64,000 nucleotides of DNA from Bacteroidetes bacterium B1(2017) (GTDB lineage Bacteria; Bacteroidota; Bacteroidia; UKL13-3), in contig NKJG01000005.1 of NCBI GenBank assembly GCA_002256395.1, positions 62,001-126,000 of the forward strand. The letters run 5' to 3'. Under the pieces are notes generated by a model that ran no database searches, had not been told where the DNA came from, and worked only from the letters and a program-made list of their open reading frames with translations. Each line of letters begins with the position of its first letter. The stretch's first letter is position 1. Below are positions 49,003 through 58,142 of this stretch, piece by piece. The position numbers were made by a program, and so were the translations under genes.

Positions 49003-51045
49003 TTATTGAGGAATGATATCAATAATAACGGTACGATTATAAAAACGCTCCTCTGCATAATTATTGTCAAATGGAGATGCCTGGGTATCTTCACCAAAAC
49101 CTAACACTTCAAATTTCACATCTGACCTTCCAGCTTTCTTCAAGCCTTTTTCTAATATTCCTTTTACATCATTAGCGCGATCAATCGACAATTGTTTATT
49201 ATGAGTTGCATCCCCAATTATATCTGTATGTCCGTGAATCATAACGGTTCCATTTAAAGGAATTTTAGGCATCACAATTTCAGTTAAATACTTATCATAC
49301 ATTGAAATCGCTTTCGATTCATTAAACTCATAAATAACACTAAAACGCATTACTTCTTGATCATTTGGCGGGGTCCATAATACCATATGAACCATTGTTT
49401 CTTTGCGTTCTTCCTTACCTTTTTTGGTTGTACCAACCATGGTAACAGTATAATCGCCGCTGGCTTTAGTACCCAAAATCTTTTGACCAGGAATACTTAC
49501 ATTGTCCCCTGTATAGGGTCCAAATTTTTGAACCACACCTTTATCATCTTTTACCTCAAGCATCCATGAGCTATATTCATTACCTCCCCCATTTGCGTTA
49601 AAGGTCAAGTAACTTTCAATTGGCGCTTCAACTAATGCCACAACTTCAACTGGCTTCAAAGGAGCATTTGGCCCACTTTGAAATTCCATAAGTAATGCTG
49701 GAGAGGTACTTTCTATAGAAACGCGTCTGTCGCCTTCCTTTAACAAATCTAAGTCATGTGTTGCTCCTGCTTGTTTTGAAGGGATTTTAGGTTTGCTTCT
49801 TCCCTCAATAGCAATTCTAGTAGGACTAATTCCAAACACATCTACCAAATAAGTTTTAATAGATTCCGACATCAATTTAGCATCCTCAGGCCCTTGTTCA
49901 GATGAACCAACCAAGGTGATGGTAGATTCTGGGTGTTTACCCATTCTATCGCCTAAAATGTTTAGTACATTGTAGTAAACAACCATTTGACGTTTGCTTC
50001 TGCCAGATGTATTATTAGGCGAATTAATTGCCACTTGATCTTCCTTAAACGACTTTACTTGGTCTTTTTTTAGCAACACATATCTGTTAGGAATTTCGGT
50101 TGAACCAATATTAAAAAACACATAATTACGTAAAGGAAATGTTTCTCTTACCTTGCGAGCGGCTGGAATGTTTTTAGGCGAGTTAACTACAAACTGAACC
50201 TTGCTAGGAGCTGCCACTAGAGGCACCGGCTTTACAAGGGTATCATTTTCTTTTTCTACTTTTTTACCTGGGCCAAATTTTATGGCGGCGCCAATTCTTA
50301 AGGTATTTATATTCCAACTTTCAATACTTCTTGGATCTTGCCCAAAATATGGATGATAGGAAATAAATGGAGAGATAAAAAACTGAGTCTTTTTGGTTTG
50401 TAGTGAAACAGGCAAATCATACCCCATAACTATTTGCATAGAAACAATAAGGGGATTAATCTTACTAAAATCACCCGTCACATCAGGATTTGCTATTTGA
50501 TCTGGCACATCTGGGTTTACTCCTTGGTGGAATACAAATGACTGGTCAAATATTAATCCAACACGAGGGCCCGCATACATATAAAAATCAGATTTAAAAG
50601 GCGCAAAACGCAAACTTGGTTCAAAACTAACATAGGTAAGGTTAGTAGATAAATCGGCAGGACAATTACATGGAGAAGTTACTCTATCAAATTTACCTTT
50701 TCTATTATCATAACCAGCTTGCATAATAACACCCCAACGTGTATTAGGCTTATGAAACTCTACCAATGGGGCCAAATACAAACCTACACCCTTGCCTGCC
50801 TTAAATGCTGTAGGAACCATAAAACTAGTATTTAATTCCTGCGTGGTTCCATTGTAAAAATTTAAATTGGCACCTGCTGCTAAACCTATATACCAACTAG
50901 GTTTAGTATACTCTTTATCTTGTGCAGTTGCATTCAACACCAACAGCAAAATAACTGTTAAAAATAGGAATCTAATTTTCTGTATCGAAGGTATCAGTAC
51001 TACATATAAATGTAATGCCTGAGAACTATAATTAATTGTTTTCAT
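49003..51045 (-). CDS. OmpA-family protein with two OmpA-like domains
   Basis: The 680-residue protein has an N-terminal region with a hydrophobic segment and signal peptidase site (FLFLTVILLLVLNATAQ), a barrel-like domain (about residues 45-250), and a proximal OmpA-like domain (MSESIKTYLVDVFGISPTRIAIEGRSKP...GDRRVSIES, about residues 390-460). A Big/Ig-like middle follows, and a second OmpA domain ends the protein (IHGHTDIIGDATHNKQLSIDRANDVKGIL...FYNRTVIIDI). The first domain is an unusual doubling. It lies 10 bp after the ice-binding-domain gene. Confidence 0.85.
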   Translation of the reverse strand: MKTINYSSQALHLYVVLIPSIQKIRFLFLTVILLLVLNATAQDKEYTKPSWYIGLAAGANLNFYNGTTQELNTSFMVPTAFKAGKGVGLYLAPLVEFHKPNTRWGVIMQAGYDNRKGKFDRVTSPCNCPADLSTNLTYVSFEPSLRFAPFKSDFYMYAGPRVGLIFDQSFVFHQGVNPDVPDQIANPDVTGDFSKINPLIVSMQIVMGYDLPVSLQTKKTQFFISPFISYHPYFGQDPRSIESWNINTLRIGAAIKFGPGKKVEKENDTLVKPVPLVAAPSKVQFVVNSPKNIPAARKVRETFPLRNYVFFNIGSTEIPNRYVLLKKDQVKSFKEDQVAINSPNNTSGRSKRQMVVYYNVLNILGDRMGKHPESTITLVGSSEQGPEDAKLMSESIKTYLVDVFGISPTRIAIEGRSKPKIPSKQAGATHDLDLLKEGDRRVSIESTSPALLMEFQSGPNAPLKPVEVVALVEAPIESYLTFNANGGGNEYSSWMLEVKDDKGVVQKFGPYTGDNVSIPGQKILGTKASGDYTVTMVGTTKKGKEERKETMVHMVLWTPPNDQEVMRFSVIYEFNESKAISMYDKYLTEIVMPKIPLNGTVMIHGHTDIIGDATHNKQLSIDRANDVKGILEKGLKKAGRSDVKFEVLGFGEDTQASPFDNNYAEERFYNRTVIIDIIPQ

Positions 51046-51055
51046 TTTTGTAGAA

Positions 51056-53710
51056 TTAAGGCTTGTTAATAATATTTGTACTGGTTAAAACTACAGCACC
51101 ATTGCTACATAAAACTCTGCCTTGAAGGGTAGCATTAGAATTTAATGTGATAGAAGTTAACACCAATAAATTTCCTTTAAAGGCTGTATTATCTCCAATG
51201 GTGGCAGAGCTACCAACTTGCCAATAAATATTCTTAGCCTGTGCCCCATTCGTTAAAATTATACTCCCACCTGAACCACCTGTAGTTGTTAATGCCGAAG
51301 CAATTTGAAAAATCCAAACAGCGTTTACATCGCCTTGTGCATCTAAGGTTAAATTGCCACCAAGTACAAGTAAGGATGAGGTTGATTTATAAATACCAGG
51401 TGCAAGGGTTAAGCCACCTTGATCGCCCGCCACCGTAACAGGAGCTGGTGATACAGCGCCTGCAGCATATAAATACGCAGCAGTTAAATCTGCTTTGGCC
51501 TGAACCAACATAGCAGCAGTTCCTACAGGTACTAAATCATCAGATGCATATATTGCTCCACCCACAATGGTTGCTGGAGGAAATCCAGTTACCGAAGAAC
51601 GTGCTCCTGGGCTAATTCCAACATCCATATTATTGATTACACTAAAGCCTGCATTATTACTTACCCCAACACCCGAAATGATTCCGAAGCGTGCTACTGT
51701 TTTTAAATCCGGTGGAATAGGTCCTAGTGGAGCTTTGGTATTAAATGTCCACACATAATTAGAAGCCAATGATGTACCTGCTACATTTTTAGCAAGCGTT
51801 GTAATAGTAGCCGTATAGGTATTACCAGACAACAAATTAGAGCTAGGTGTAAAAGTTGCTGTGCTGCCAGAATAACCTACAGTACCCGCAACTGGAGTTA
51901 CTCCAAGTTTTAACGTAAAACTCAAATTCGTTATGGTTGCAGCATCCATAGGTTCGCTAAAGGTGGCCGATAAAACCTTATTTAAAACTACATTGGAAGC
52001 CAAGTTTAATGGATCAACCAAAATCACAGTTGGAGCCGCTGCGGCTATAGTTGTAAAAGTCCAAACATAATCTGTTGCAATGGCTGTACCTGCTACGTTC
52101 TTAGCAAGCGTAGTAATGGTGGCAGTATACGTGCTACCCGATGTTAAATTAACCGTTGGAGTAAACGTTGCAGTTGTGCCCGAATAGGCCACAACACCTG
52201 TAATTGGCAATGCTCCCAATTTTAAGGTAAAACTTAAATTGTTTATAGTGGCAGCATCCATTGGAGTACTAAAATTAGCCGAAATGACTTTGTTTAATAA
52301 AACATTGGAAGCCAAGTTTAATGGATCAACTAAAATTACTGTTGGAGCAATTGCCGCTGCGGTAGTAAAACTCCACACATAATCAGTAGCAATAGCTGTA
52401 CCTACTACATTTTTAGCAAGAGTTGTTATGGTTGCTGTATAAGTAGTACCCGCGAGCAAATTACTTGAGGGTGTAAAAGATGCTTTTAATCCAGCATAGC
52501 TAACAATACCTGAAACTGGAGTTGCTCCAATTTTCAAGGTAAAACTTGAATTGGTAATTGTAGCTGCATTCATTGGTTCGCTAAAAGTTGCCGAAACAAT
52601 TTTGTTTAAAAGTACATTAGAGGATAGATTTAAAGGATCAACCAAAACTACCGTTGGTGCAATTGAAGGCACAGTTGTAAAGCTCCAAACAAAATCAGAA
52701 ACCAAATGTGTACCCGATTTATCTTTTGCCATTGTGGTAATGGTGGCGGTATAAAGTGTATTAGGCAATAAGGCAATAGTTGGTGTAAAGGTGGCGATAG
52801 TGTCTATATAGGTTATTGTTCCTAATACCACATTGCTCCCTTGCATTAATTTAAAACTAGAATCTTTTATACTTAAATGATCCATTGGAACATTAAAGCT
52901 TGCTGTAACAATTTTATTTAACGGCACATTAATACTTGAACCTACAGGATTTGTTTTAGTAACAAACGGAGCGGGCAATGATAAGGTAGTAAATTGCCAT
53001 ACATAATTATTGGCCAAATTTGTTTTACCTAAAGTTTTGGCCATAGTAGTTATGGTAGCAGTATAAACAGTACTTGGAGCTAAATTACTACTAGGAGTAA
53101 AAACGGCGGTGGTATCTGTATATGTAACCACACCTGCAACAGAAACAGCACCTGCTTTTAAGCTAAAACTAGAATCCTTTATACTTGTTGGATCCATAGG
53201 TAAACTAAAGGTTGCTTTTACAACTTTGTTTAATGGCACATTGGTTTCGGTATTAAAGGGATCGGTTGAGCTTACTATAGGAGCAATAATAACTCCAGTA
53301 CTAAACGACCAAACATATTCGCGCTGTAAAGCATTTCCCCGCATATCACGAATGGATGTTTTAACAATACCTGTATAGGTAGTATTGGCCAACAAAGGAG
53401 CATTAGGCATGAAGTTCATGCTGGCAGTTTGCTGGTTATAGGTTAATACACCCGCAACCGATGTTGCTGCCTTTAATTCAAAACAAGCTGGAATAATTGT
53501 AGCTGGATTTAACTCTTCGTTAAATGTAACAACTATTACTTGGTTAAGGGGTACAGACAAGGCCCCGTTTAATGGGTTAGTTGCAGTAACAACTGGGCAT
53601 ACGCCTGGTGTTTCTACAAAATTGTCTTTCTTACAACTGCCTACCATTAAGGCTATAAAAACAGACACAGCTAGCGCTGGCCAAAGAAATTTTGGAGTAA
53701 TCATTTTCAT
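51056..53710 (-). CDS. Ig-repeat lipoprotein with C-terminal ice-binding (DUF3494) domain
   Basis: The 884-residue protein has a lipoprotein signal (FIALMVGSC, Cys26), six SbsA-type bacterial Ig domains of 103-104 residues, each with PLNKxVxAxFxxPMD-like starts and AxxYVWSFTT-like ends, and a C-terminal DUF3494 ice-binding-like domain (about the last 220 residues: ARFGIISGVGVSNNAGFSVINNMDVGISPGARSSVTGFP, GGLTLAPGIYKSTSSLLVLGGNLTLDAQGDVNAVWIFQI, GNLLVLTSITLNSNATLQGRV). That domain is a beta-solenoid that binds ice, or adheres to other surfaces, in known members. Repeats 4-6 are nearly identical in DNA. Confidence 0.9.
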   Translation of the reverse strand: MKMITPKFLWPALAVSVFIALMVGSCKKDNFVETPGVCPVVTATNPLNGALSVPLNQVIVVTFNEELNPATIIPACFELKAATSVAGVLTYNQQTASMNFMPNAPLLANTTYTGIVKTSIRDMRGNALQREYVWSFSTGVIIAPIVSSTDPFNTETNVPLNKVVKATFSLPMDPTSIKDSSFSLKAGAVSVAGVVTYTDTTAVFTPSSNLAPSTVYTATITTMAKTLGKTNLANNYVWQFTTLSLPAPFVTKTNPVGSSINVPLNKIVTASFNVPMDHLSIKDSSFKLMQGSNVVLGTITYIDTIATFTPTIALLPNTLYTATITTMAKDKSGTHLVSDFVWSFTTVPSIAPTVVLVDPLNLSSNVLLNKIVSATFSEPMNAATITNSSFTLKIGATPVSGIVSYAGLKASFTPSSNLLAGTTYTATITTLAKNVVGTAIATDYVWSFTTAAAIAPTVILVDPLNLASNVLLNKVISANFSTPMDAATINNLSFTLKLGALPITGVVAYSGTTATFTPTVNLTSGSTYTATITTLAKNVAGTAIATDYVWTFTTIAAAAPTVILVDPLNLASNVVLNKVLSATFSEPMDAATITNLSFTLKLGVTPVAGTVGYSGSTATFTPSSNLLSGNTYTATITTLAKNVAGTSLASNYVWTFNTKAPLGPIPPDLKTVARFGIISGVGVSNNAGFSVINNMDVGISPGARSSVTGFPPATIVGGAIYASDDLVPVGTAAMLVQAKADLTAAYLYAAGAVSPAPVTVAGDQGGLTLAPGIYKSTSSLLVLGGNLTLDAQGDVNAVWIFQIASALTTTGGSGGSIILTNGAQAKNIYWQVGSSATIGDNTAFKGNLLVLTSITLNSNATLQGRVLCSNGAVVLTSTNIINKP

Positions 53711-53795
53711 AATAATTTTGTTTGTGGAATTCTACGACGTGTTTAAAAACACATCGAATCCATGAATAAGAAATAGCTAAACGATTTAAAAAGAC

Positions 53796-54065
53796 TTAGT
53801 CTTCGTAACCGCTTTTAATAATTGTGGATAGCATTTTAAAGCGCACATTGGCTCTAATTGAATTATGACTATGAGCCGGAATAATAATAGACTCGCCTGT
53901 TTCTAGGAAGTGAGAAACGCCGGCTATTTCTATTTCAGCCTTGCCGTCAATAACCTGTATAAAGGTATCGTAAGCAGAAATTTTTTCTAATAAACCTTCA
54001 CCAGAATCAAATGAAACAGCACTTACATTGCCTGTTGTTTTGCGAATAATAGTTTTAATAACCAC
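53796..54065 (-). CDS. Cupin-domain protein with damaged N-terminus
   Basis: The 89-residue part that is open from a GTG at 54065 is a cupin domain (VSAVSFDSGEGLLEKISAYDTFIQVIDGKAEIEIAGVSHFLETGESIIIPAHSHNSIRANVRFKMLSTI). The two metal-binding motifs appear reduced, with His in IPAHSHNSI but no typical HxH in the first motif. The same frame continues upstream for 24 codons to an ATG at 54137 and reads NIDFEKGKAFIVVEIIEYIPNS, the usual beginning of this family, but the second codon is TAA. The gene's natural extent is therefore probably 53796-54137. Confidence 0.7.
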   Translation of the reverse strand: MVIKTIIRKTTGNVSAVSFDSGEGLLEKISAYDTFIQVIDGKAEIEIAGVSHFLETGESIIIPAHSHNSIRANVRFKMLSTIIKSGYED

Positions 54066-54239
54066 CGAATTGGGTATATATTCAATAATTTCAACAACAA
54101 TAAAGGCTTTACCTTTTTCAAAATCTATGTTTTACATTTTTTACGGTTTTCTTTTTATTAGAAACGAGTGATCTATATAATCCAAAAACGGAGAGTCTTT
54201 TATAACAAACTCCCAATCTTTGAATTAAATTATTTGCCG

Positions 54240-54464
54240 CTAAAGGTTAGCAGGCATATTCTTTTTAATTAGGTAAATTACATCCTCGCGTTTCATATGC
54301 AGTTTAGTTTCAAGTCGTCTTAATAAATCACTTTCCTTTCCAACTTCAAACTTTACATCGGCATCTGTTAATTGAGAAAATTTACCTTTCAATTTTTTTG
54401 CCTGTTCTTCCCAGTTCCCACTAATCGTAAAGGGATTAGCGGTTTTGTTGTGTGTGGCTTCCAT
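54240..54464 (-). CDS. CsbD-family stress protein (second copy)
   Basis: The ATG at 54464 gives a 74-residue protein with ISGNWEEQAKKLKGKFSQLTDADVKFEVGKESDLLRRLETKLHMKREDVIYLI, a CsbD-like sequence more diverged than the copy at 48570. It lies just downstream of the AraC regulator gene in the same block. Confidence 0.8.
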   Translation of the reverse strand: MEATHNKTANPFTISGNWEEQAKKLKGKFSQLTDADVKFEVGKESDLLRRLETKLHMKREDVIYLIKKNMPANL

Positions 54465-54560
54465 TTTTTTAACATTATGTGATACTAATAAATCACAGCA
54501 CAAAGAACACACATTAATCAATTCAATTACTTACACATCCCTCTATTAAACTTACACAAA

Positions 54561-55121
54561 TCACATGTTTTCAAGGTTTTTCAAACGCTTATTCTTGAGC
54601 TGTTTAAAATATGAAGGAGATAATCCCGTAATTTTTTTAAACTGATTGCTCAAATGCGCAACACTGCTATAATGCATGAGATAGGATATCTCGGTTAAAT
54701 TTAATTCATCGTACAAGAGTAACTCTTTTACGCGTTCTATTTTATGAATTATAATATATTGTTGAATGGTAATTCCTTTTACCTCTGAAAAAATATTGGA
54801 TAAATAGGTATAATCATAACCTAACTTAGCACTTATATAATCAGAGTAGTTAACCTTAGGCACCTCGTCGGTGTAGTGAATCATCTCAGTAATTACATTC
54901 TTTATTTTTTCAATAAGTATTGATTTTTTATTGTCTAATAACTCCAAACCAGAACGCAATAAATTAATTTTTAACTGATCGTGTTGAGCTTGGGTAATAT
55001 CCTCCAAAACCTCTACCATTCCTAATTCTATGACAACATATTTGAGACCAAGTTTAATTAACTCTTCCTTCACTAACATTTTACAACGTAGTGAAACCAT
55101 AAACTTAATATAGAGTTTCAT
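54561..55121 (-). CDS. AraC-family regulator of the stress block
   Basis: The 186-residue protein has a C-terminal AraC DNA-binding domain with both helix-turn-helix motifs (LGYDYTYLSNIFSEVKGITIQQYIIIHKIERVKELL and LTEISYLMHYSSVAHLSNQFKKITGLSPSYFKQL). The N-terminal 80 residues (MVSLRCKMLVKEELIKLGLKYVVIELGMVEVLED) resemble the small domain of a Bacteroidota subfamily in which I recall Cys-x-x-Cys; here only Cys13 remains. It lies upstream of the second CsbD, cupin and ice-binding genes and is the best candidate regulator of the block. Confidence 0.85.
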   Translation of the reverse strand: MKLYIKFMVSLRCKMLVKEELIKLGLKYVVIELGMVEVLEDITQAQHDQLKINLLRSGLELLDNKKSILIEKIKNVITEMIHYTDEVPKVNYSDYISAKLGYDYTYLSNIFSEVKGITIQQYIIIHKIERVKELLLYDELNLTEISYLMHYSSVAHLSNQFKKITGLSPSYFKQLKNKRLKNLENM

Positions 55122-55314
55122 TGAAATAAGGATAAATGTCGAACCAAACCCTCGAAGAAACTTTAGCCAACCTAAAGTTTTTCAATAAAATAATGGGGAG
55201 CAGTAGTGTAGAAAGTCGACATGCAAAGGTTAACCCATTAATTGGACAAACCTAATTAAATTAATTTCAGCGAGTTACAAATCAGTACATGAGCAGCAGG
55301 AGATGGAGTGTGAG

Positions 55315-55698
55315 CTAAGGATATTTTATTTGAAAGGATAATAAATACGCACCAATAGCACCAAATGTATAAGCAAGTATATCGCTCCAAAGAAATCCAA
55401 AACCTAAAACTAAGCCACCTAAAGTAGTATGTCGTATGCCATCTATCCATGGTGCATGATATAGTTGAGATAGTTCAATAAAGAAACAAAAACACATAGT
55501 AAAAAGCAATATCCTATTTCGGTTCGAACCAATAAAAATACTTTGCATTAAAAAGTAAACCATCATTGCCCATATAGCATCGCCTAAATACGTATTTACT
55601 AAATCTGGAAAATAGATGGCATAGCGCCTTGAGGCAAGGCCTACTAGAATGCAAGTAACAAAGGCAAACAAACTTACTATTCGCTTAGGTGGTTTCAT
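55315..55698 (-). CDS. DUF2809 membrane protein
   Basis: The 127-residue protein has four transmembrane helices and the DUF2809 pattern: ASRRYAIYFPDLVNTYLGDAIWAMMVYFLM near the start and FFIELSQLYHAPWIDGIRHTTLGGLVLGFGFLWSDILAYTFGA in the second half. The function is unknown. The 193-bp spacer to the AraC gene (55122-55314) shows nothing recognisable. Confidence 0.85.
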   Translation of the reverse strand: MKPPKRIVSLFAFVTCILVGLASRRYAIYFPDLVNTYLGDAIWAMMVYFLMQSIFIGSNRNRILLFTMCFCFFIELSQLYHAPWIDGIRHTTLGGLVLGFGFLWSDILAYTFGAIGAYLLSFQIKYP

Positions 55699-55795
55699 TT
55701 ATTTTTAATACGGCAACTGAAAAATTTTATTCAATTTTACAATTTAAAGTTCTCTCAAAAAACTTATTTTCGAATCAAAACTAATCTCCTTCAAA

Positions 55796-58006
55796 ATGGA
55801 CTCTATAGCTAGATATAAAATATTATTCTGTCTTTCCCTAATCCTGTCGATACTTAGCACCAGTCTCTTCGCTCAAAAAGTAGATTCAACAAGCAACAAG
55901 ATGGAAGAGCTCGTTATTTCGGCAGATAGGTTTCAAGAAAAAATAAAAGACCTTCCTAGGCAAATAGATGTTCTTTCAAAAAAGCAAATAGAATTATGGA
56001 ATAAACAAAACACAGCCGATTTACTTCAGGAAACAGGAAATGTGTTTATTCAAAAAAGTCAGCAAGGAGGAGGAAGCCCTGTTATGCGAGGATTTGAAGC
56101 GAACAGAATTTTGTTAGTAGTAGATGGAATAAGGTTAAACAACGCCATTTATAGAAGCGGACATTTACAAAACATTTTGCGCATAGATCAAAACATGCTA
56201 CAAAATGTAGAATTAGTTTATGGGCCAGGTGGTCTTGTTTATGGCTCAGATGCAATGGGTGGAGTTATACATTTTTCAACTCAGAAACCTAGTTTTAATA
56301 AAGGAATTACGGGCAATTATTCTGGAAGATTTAGCACGGTAAATTCAGAAATTAACAATTCAATTTCACTTGGATATTCTTCTAATAAAATTTCATTTAG
56401 TGGAAATTTTACTGCAAGTAATTATGGAGATTTAAGGCAAGGCAAAAATAGACCTAGCAGCATGGGAACATTAGGCTTGCGAAATTTCTACCAAGCAAGG
56501 GAAGCGAATAAAGACATTATTAAACAAAATACTTCGCCCGAATTACAAATTGGTTCAGCCTACCAACAAAAAAATGGCATGGCCAAGTTAACATTTAAAC
56601 CAAGCACAAAGCAACAACATACGCTTGAATATATTGGGAGTATTAGCAGCAATGTTCCTAGGTACGACAGACTAAGTGAAAGTAAAAAAGATACTCCAAC
56701 TTATGGCGAATGGTATTATGGACCAGAGAAATTTAATTTAATAAGCTACCAATTTGAGGATACCAAGAGCCGATTAATTTCTAATCAAATCAAACTTACT
56801 TCTTCTTTTCAATCCATTGAAGAAAGTAGAGTTTCTAGAAACTTTGGCAGTAGCAAAAGAACCTTCAGAACAGAAAATGTAAAGGTATATTCATTAAACC
56901 TTGACCTTAGAAAAATTATTGGAATACATGAAATTAAGTATGGATTGGAATATGTATTAAACGATGTTCAATCAAAGGCAAATGCATTAAATATAAACAC
57001 AAATGCTATTAGTAATGCCAGTACACGTTATCCAGATGGCGGATCGACTATGTGGTGGACAGCAGCCTACCTAAACATAAATCAAGAGATTACCCCTAAA
57101 CTAATTTTGAGTGAAGGCCTTAGAGTGTCGCACACCCAATTAAAATCAACCTTTAAGGATAAAACATTTTATGAATTTCTTCCAAATACAATTGAACAAA
57201 AAAACACCTCCCTGTGCGGCAGTTTAGGACTTGTTTATTTAGTTCAAAAAAACTCAAAAGTATATGCAAACATTGGCAATGCATTTAGAACACCAAATGT
57301 GGACGATATGGGTAAAATATTTGATTCTAAATCGGGTTCAGCTATGATTTTACCTAATCCTAACCTTAAGCCAGAACAAAGCGTAAGTGCAGAAATAGGA
57401 ACTCTAATAAAAGCAACAGATAAGTTAAGTATAGAAGCAAATGTGTTTTACACCAAACTATGGAATGCTATCCTAACTCAAAAAACCACCCTAAATGACA
57501 GTGATAGTTTAATCTATGATGGAAAACTAACTCCTGTTTATAGCTTACAAAATTCACAAAATGGATACCAGTACGGACTCAATTTTCAAGTAGCCTATTA
57601 TTTTAGCACGAAGTTAGTTTTGCAAAGTAGTATTAATTATACCTATGGTAGAATTATAGGAGATAGCGTAATGCCAATCGATCACATTGCACCTTTATTT
57701 GGAAAAACTTCCCTCACTTATTCCTATCATAAAATTCAGGCAAGTTTATATTCACTCTATAGCGGCACAAAAAAACTTAAAGATTATTATTTGAATGGGG
57801 AAGACAATTTACAATATGCCACCCCTACTGGCATGCCGTCTTGGTACACACTAAACATTCAAACATCCTATTCATTTCTAAAAAGCAATACGCTTCGTTT
57901 AGGACTTGGTATTGAAAATATTTTAGATAGAAACTACCGCACATTTTCAAGTGGCATTAGCTCTCCGGGGAGAAACTTTTGGATTAATGTTGCACTAAAA
58001 TTTTAG
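55796..58006 (+). CDS. TonB-dependent outer-membrane receptor
   Basis: The 736-residue protein has a signal peptide (ILFCLSLILSILSTSLFAQ), a plug domain (about residues 35-160 with DLLQETGNVFIQKSQQGGGSPVMRGFEANRILLVVDGIRLNNAIYRSGHLQNI and GPGGLVYGSDAMGGVIHF) and a 22-stranded barrel ending in Phe. The plug is like that of haem/haemoglobin receptors in Bacteroidota, so haem or iron uptake is possible. A carboxypeptidase-like N-terminal extension of the SusC type is absent. There is a possible -7 box (TATTTTCG) at 55765. Confidence 0.9.
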   Translation: MDSIARYKILFCLSLILSILSTSLFAQKVDSTSNKMEELVISADRFQEKIKDLPRQIDVLSKKQIELWNKQNTADLLQETGNVFIQKSQQGGGSPVMRGFEANRILLVVDGIRLNNAIYRSGHLQNILRIDQNMLQNVELVYGPGGLVYGSDAMGGVIHFSTQKPSFNKGITGNYSGRFSTVNSEINNSISLGYSSNKISFSGNFTASNYGDLRQGKNRPSSMGTLGLRNFYQAREANKDIIKQNTSPELQIGSAYQQKNGMAKLTFKPSTKQQHTLEYIGSISSNVPRYDRLSESKKDTPTYGEWYYGPEKFNLISYQFEDTKSRLISNQIKLTSSFQSIEESRVSRNFGSSKRTFRTENVKVYSLNLDLRKIIGIHEIKYGLEYVLNDVQSKANALNINTNAISNASTRYPDGGSTMWWTAAYLNINQEITPKLILSEGLRVSHTQLKSTFKDKTFYEFLPNTIEQKNTSLCGSLGLVYLVQKNSKVYANIGNAFRTPNVDDMGKIFDSKSGSAMILPNPNLKPEQSVSAEIGTLIKATDKLSIEANVFYTKLWNAILTQKTTLNDSDSLIYDGKLTPVYSLQNSQNGYQYGLNFQVAYYFSTKLVLQSSINYTYGRIIGDSVMPIDHIAPLFGKTSLTYSYHKIQASLYSLYSGTKKLKDYYLNGEDNLQYATPTGMPSWYTLNIQTSYSFLKSNTLRLGLGIENILDRNYRTFSSGISSPGRNFWINVALKF

Positions 58007-58007
58007 A

Positions 58008-58060
58008 GGGCAAAAGGACATTAAGGACCTTAGGGACAACAGGACTAAAGGGACATAAAT
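58008..58060. repeat. AGGGAC repeat tract
   Basis: Five or six roughly 8-9-bp units of the AAGGACATT / AGGGACAAC type follow the stop codon of the TonB receptor gene. The spacer also carries, at 58109-58127, the inverted copy of the 19-bp word at 34678-34696. The whole spacer (58007-58142) between the convergent genes is therefore repeat-derived. Confidence 0.6.
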
Positions 58061-58108
58061 CTTGGCGCCCTGCCGCAGGTATTAACATGCCTAATGAAGC
58101 AAAGCGAC

Positions 58109-58127
58109 CGTCCATGCAACGCCATGC
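58109..58127. repeat. 19-bp word shared with 34678-34696 (inverted)
   Basis: CGTCCATGCAACGCCATGC is the exact reverse complement of the word at 34678-34696. Both copies lie between convergent genes and both adjoin similar CGCTNTGCTT-like sequence on the outer side. Confidence 0.75.
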
Positions 58128-58142
58128 AATACCCTGCCTTTC

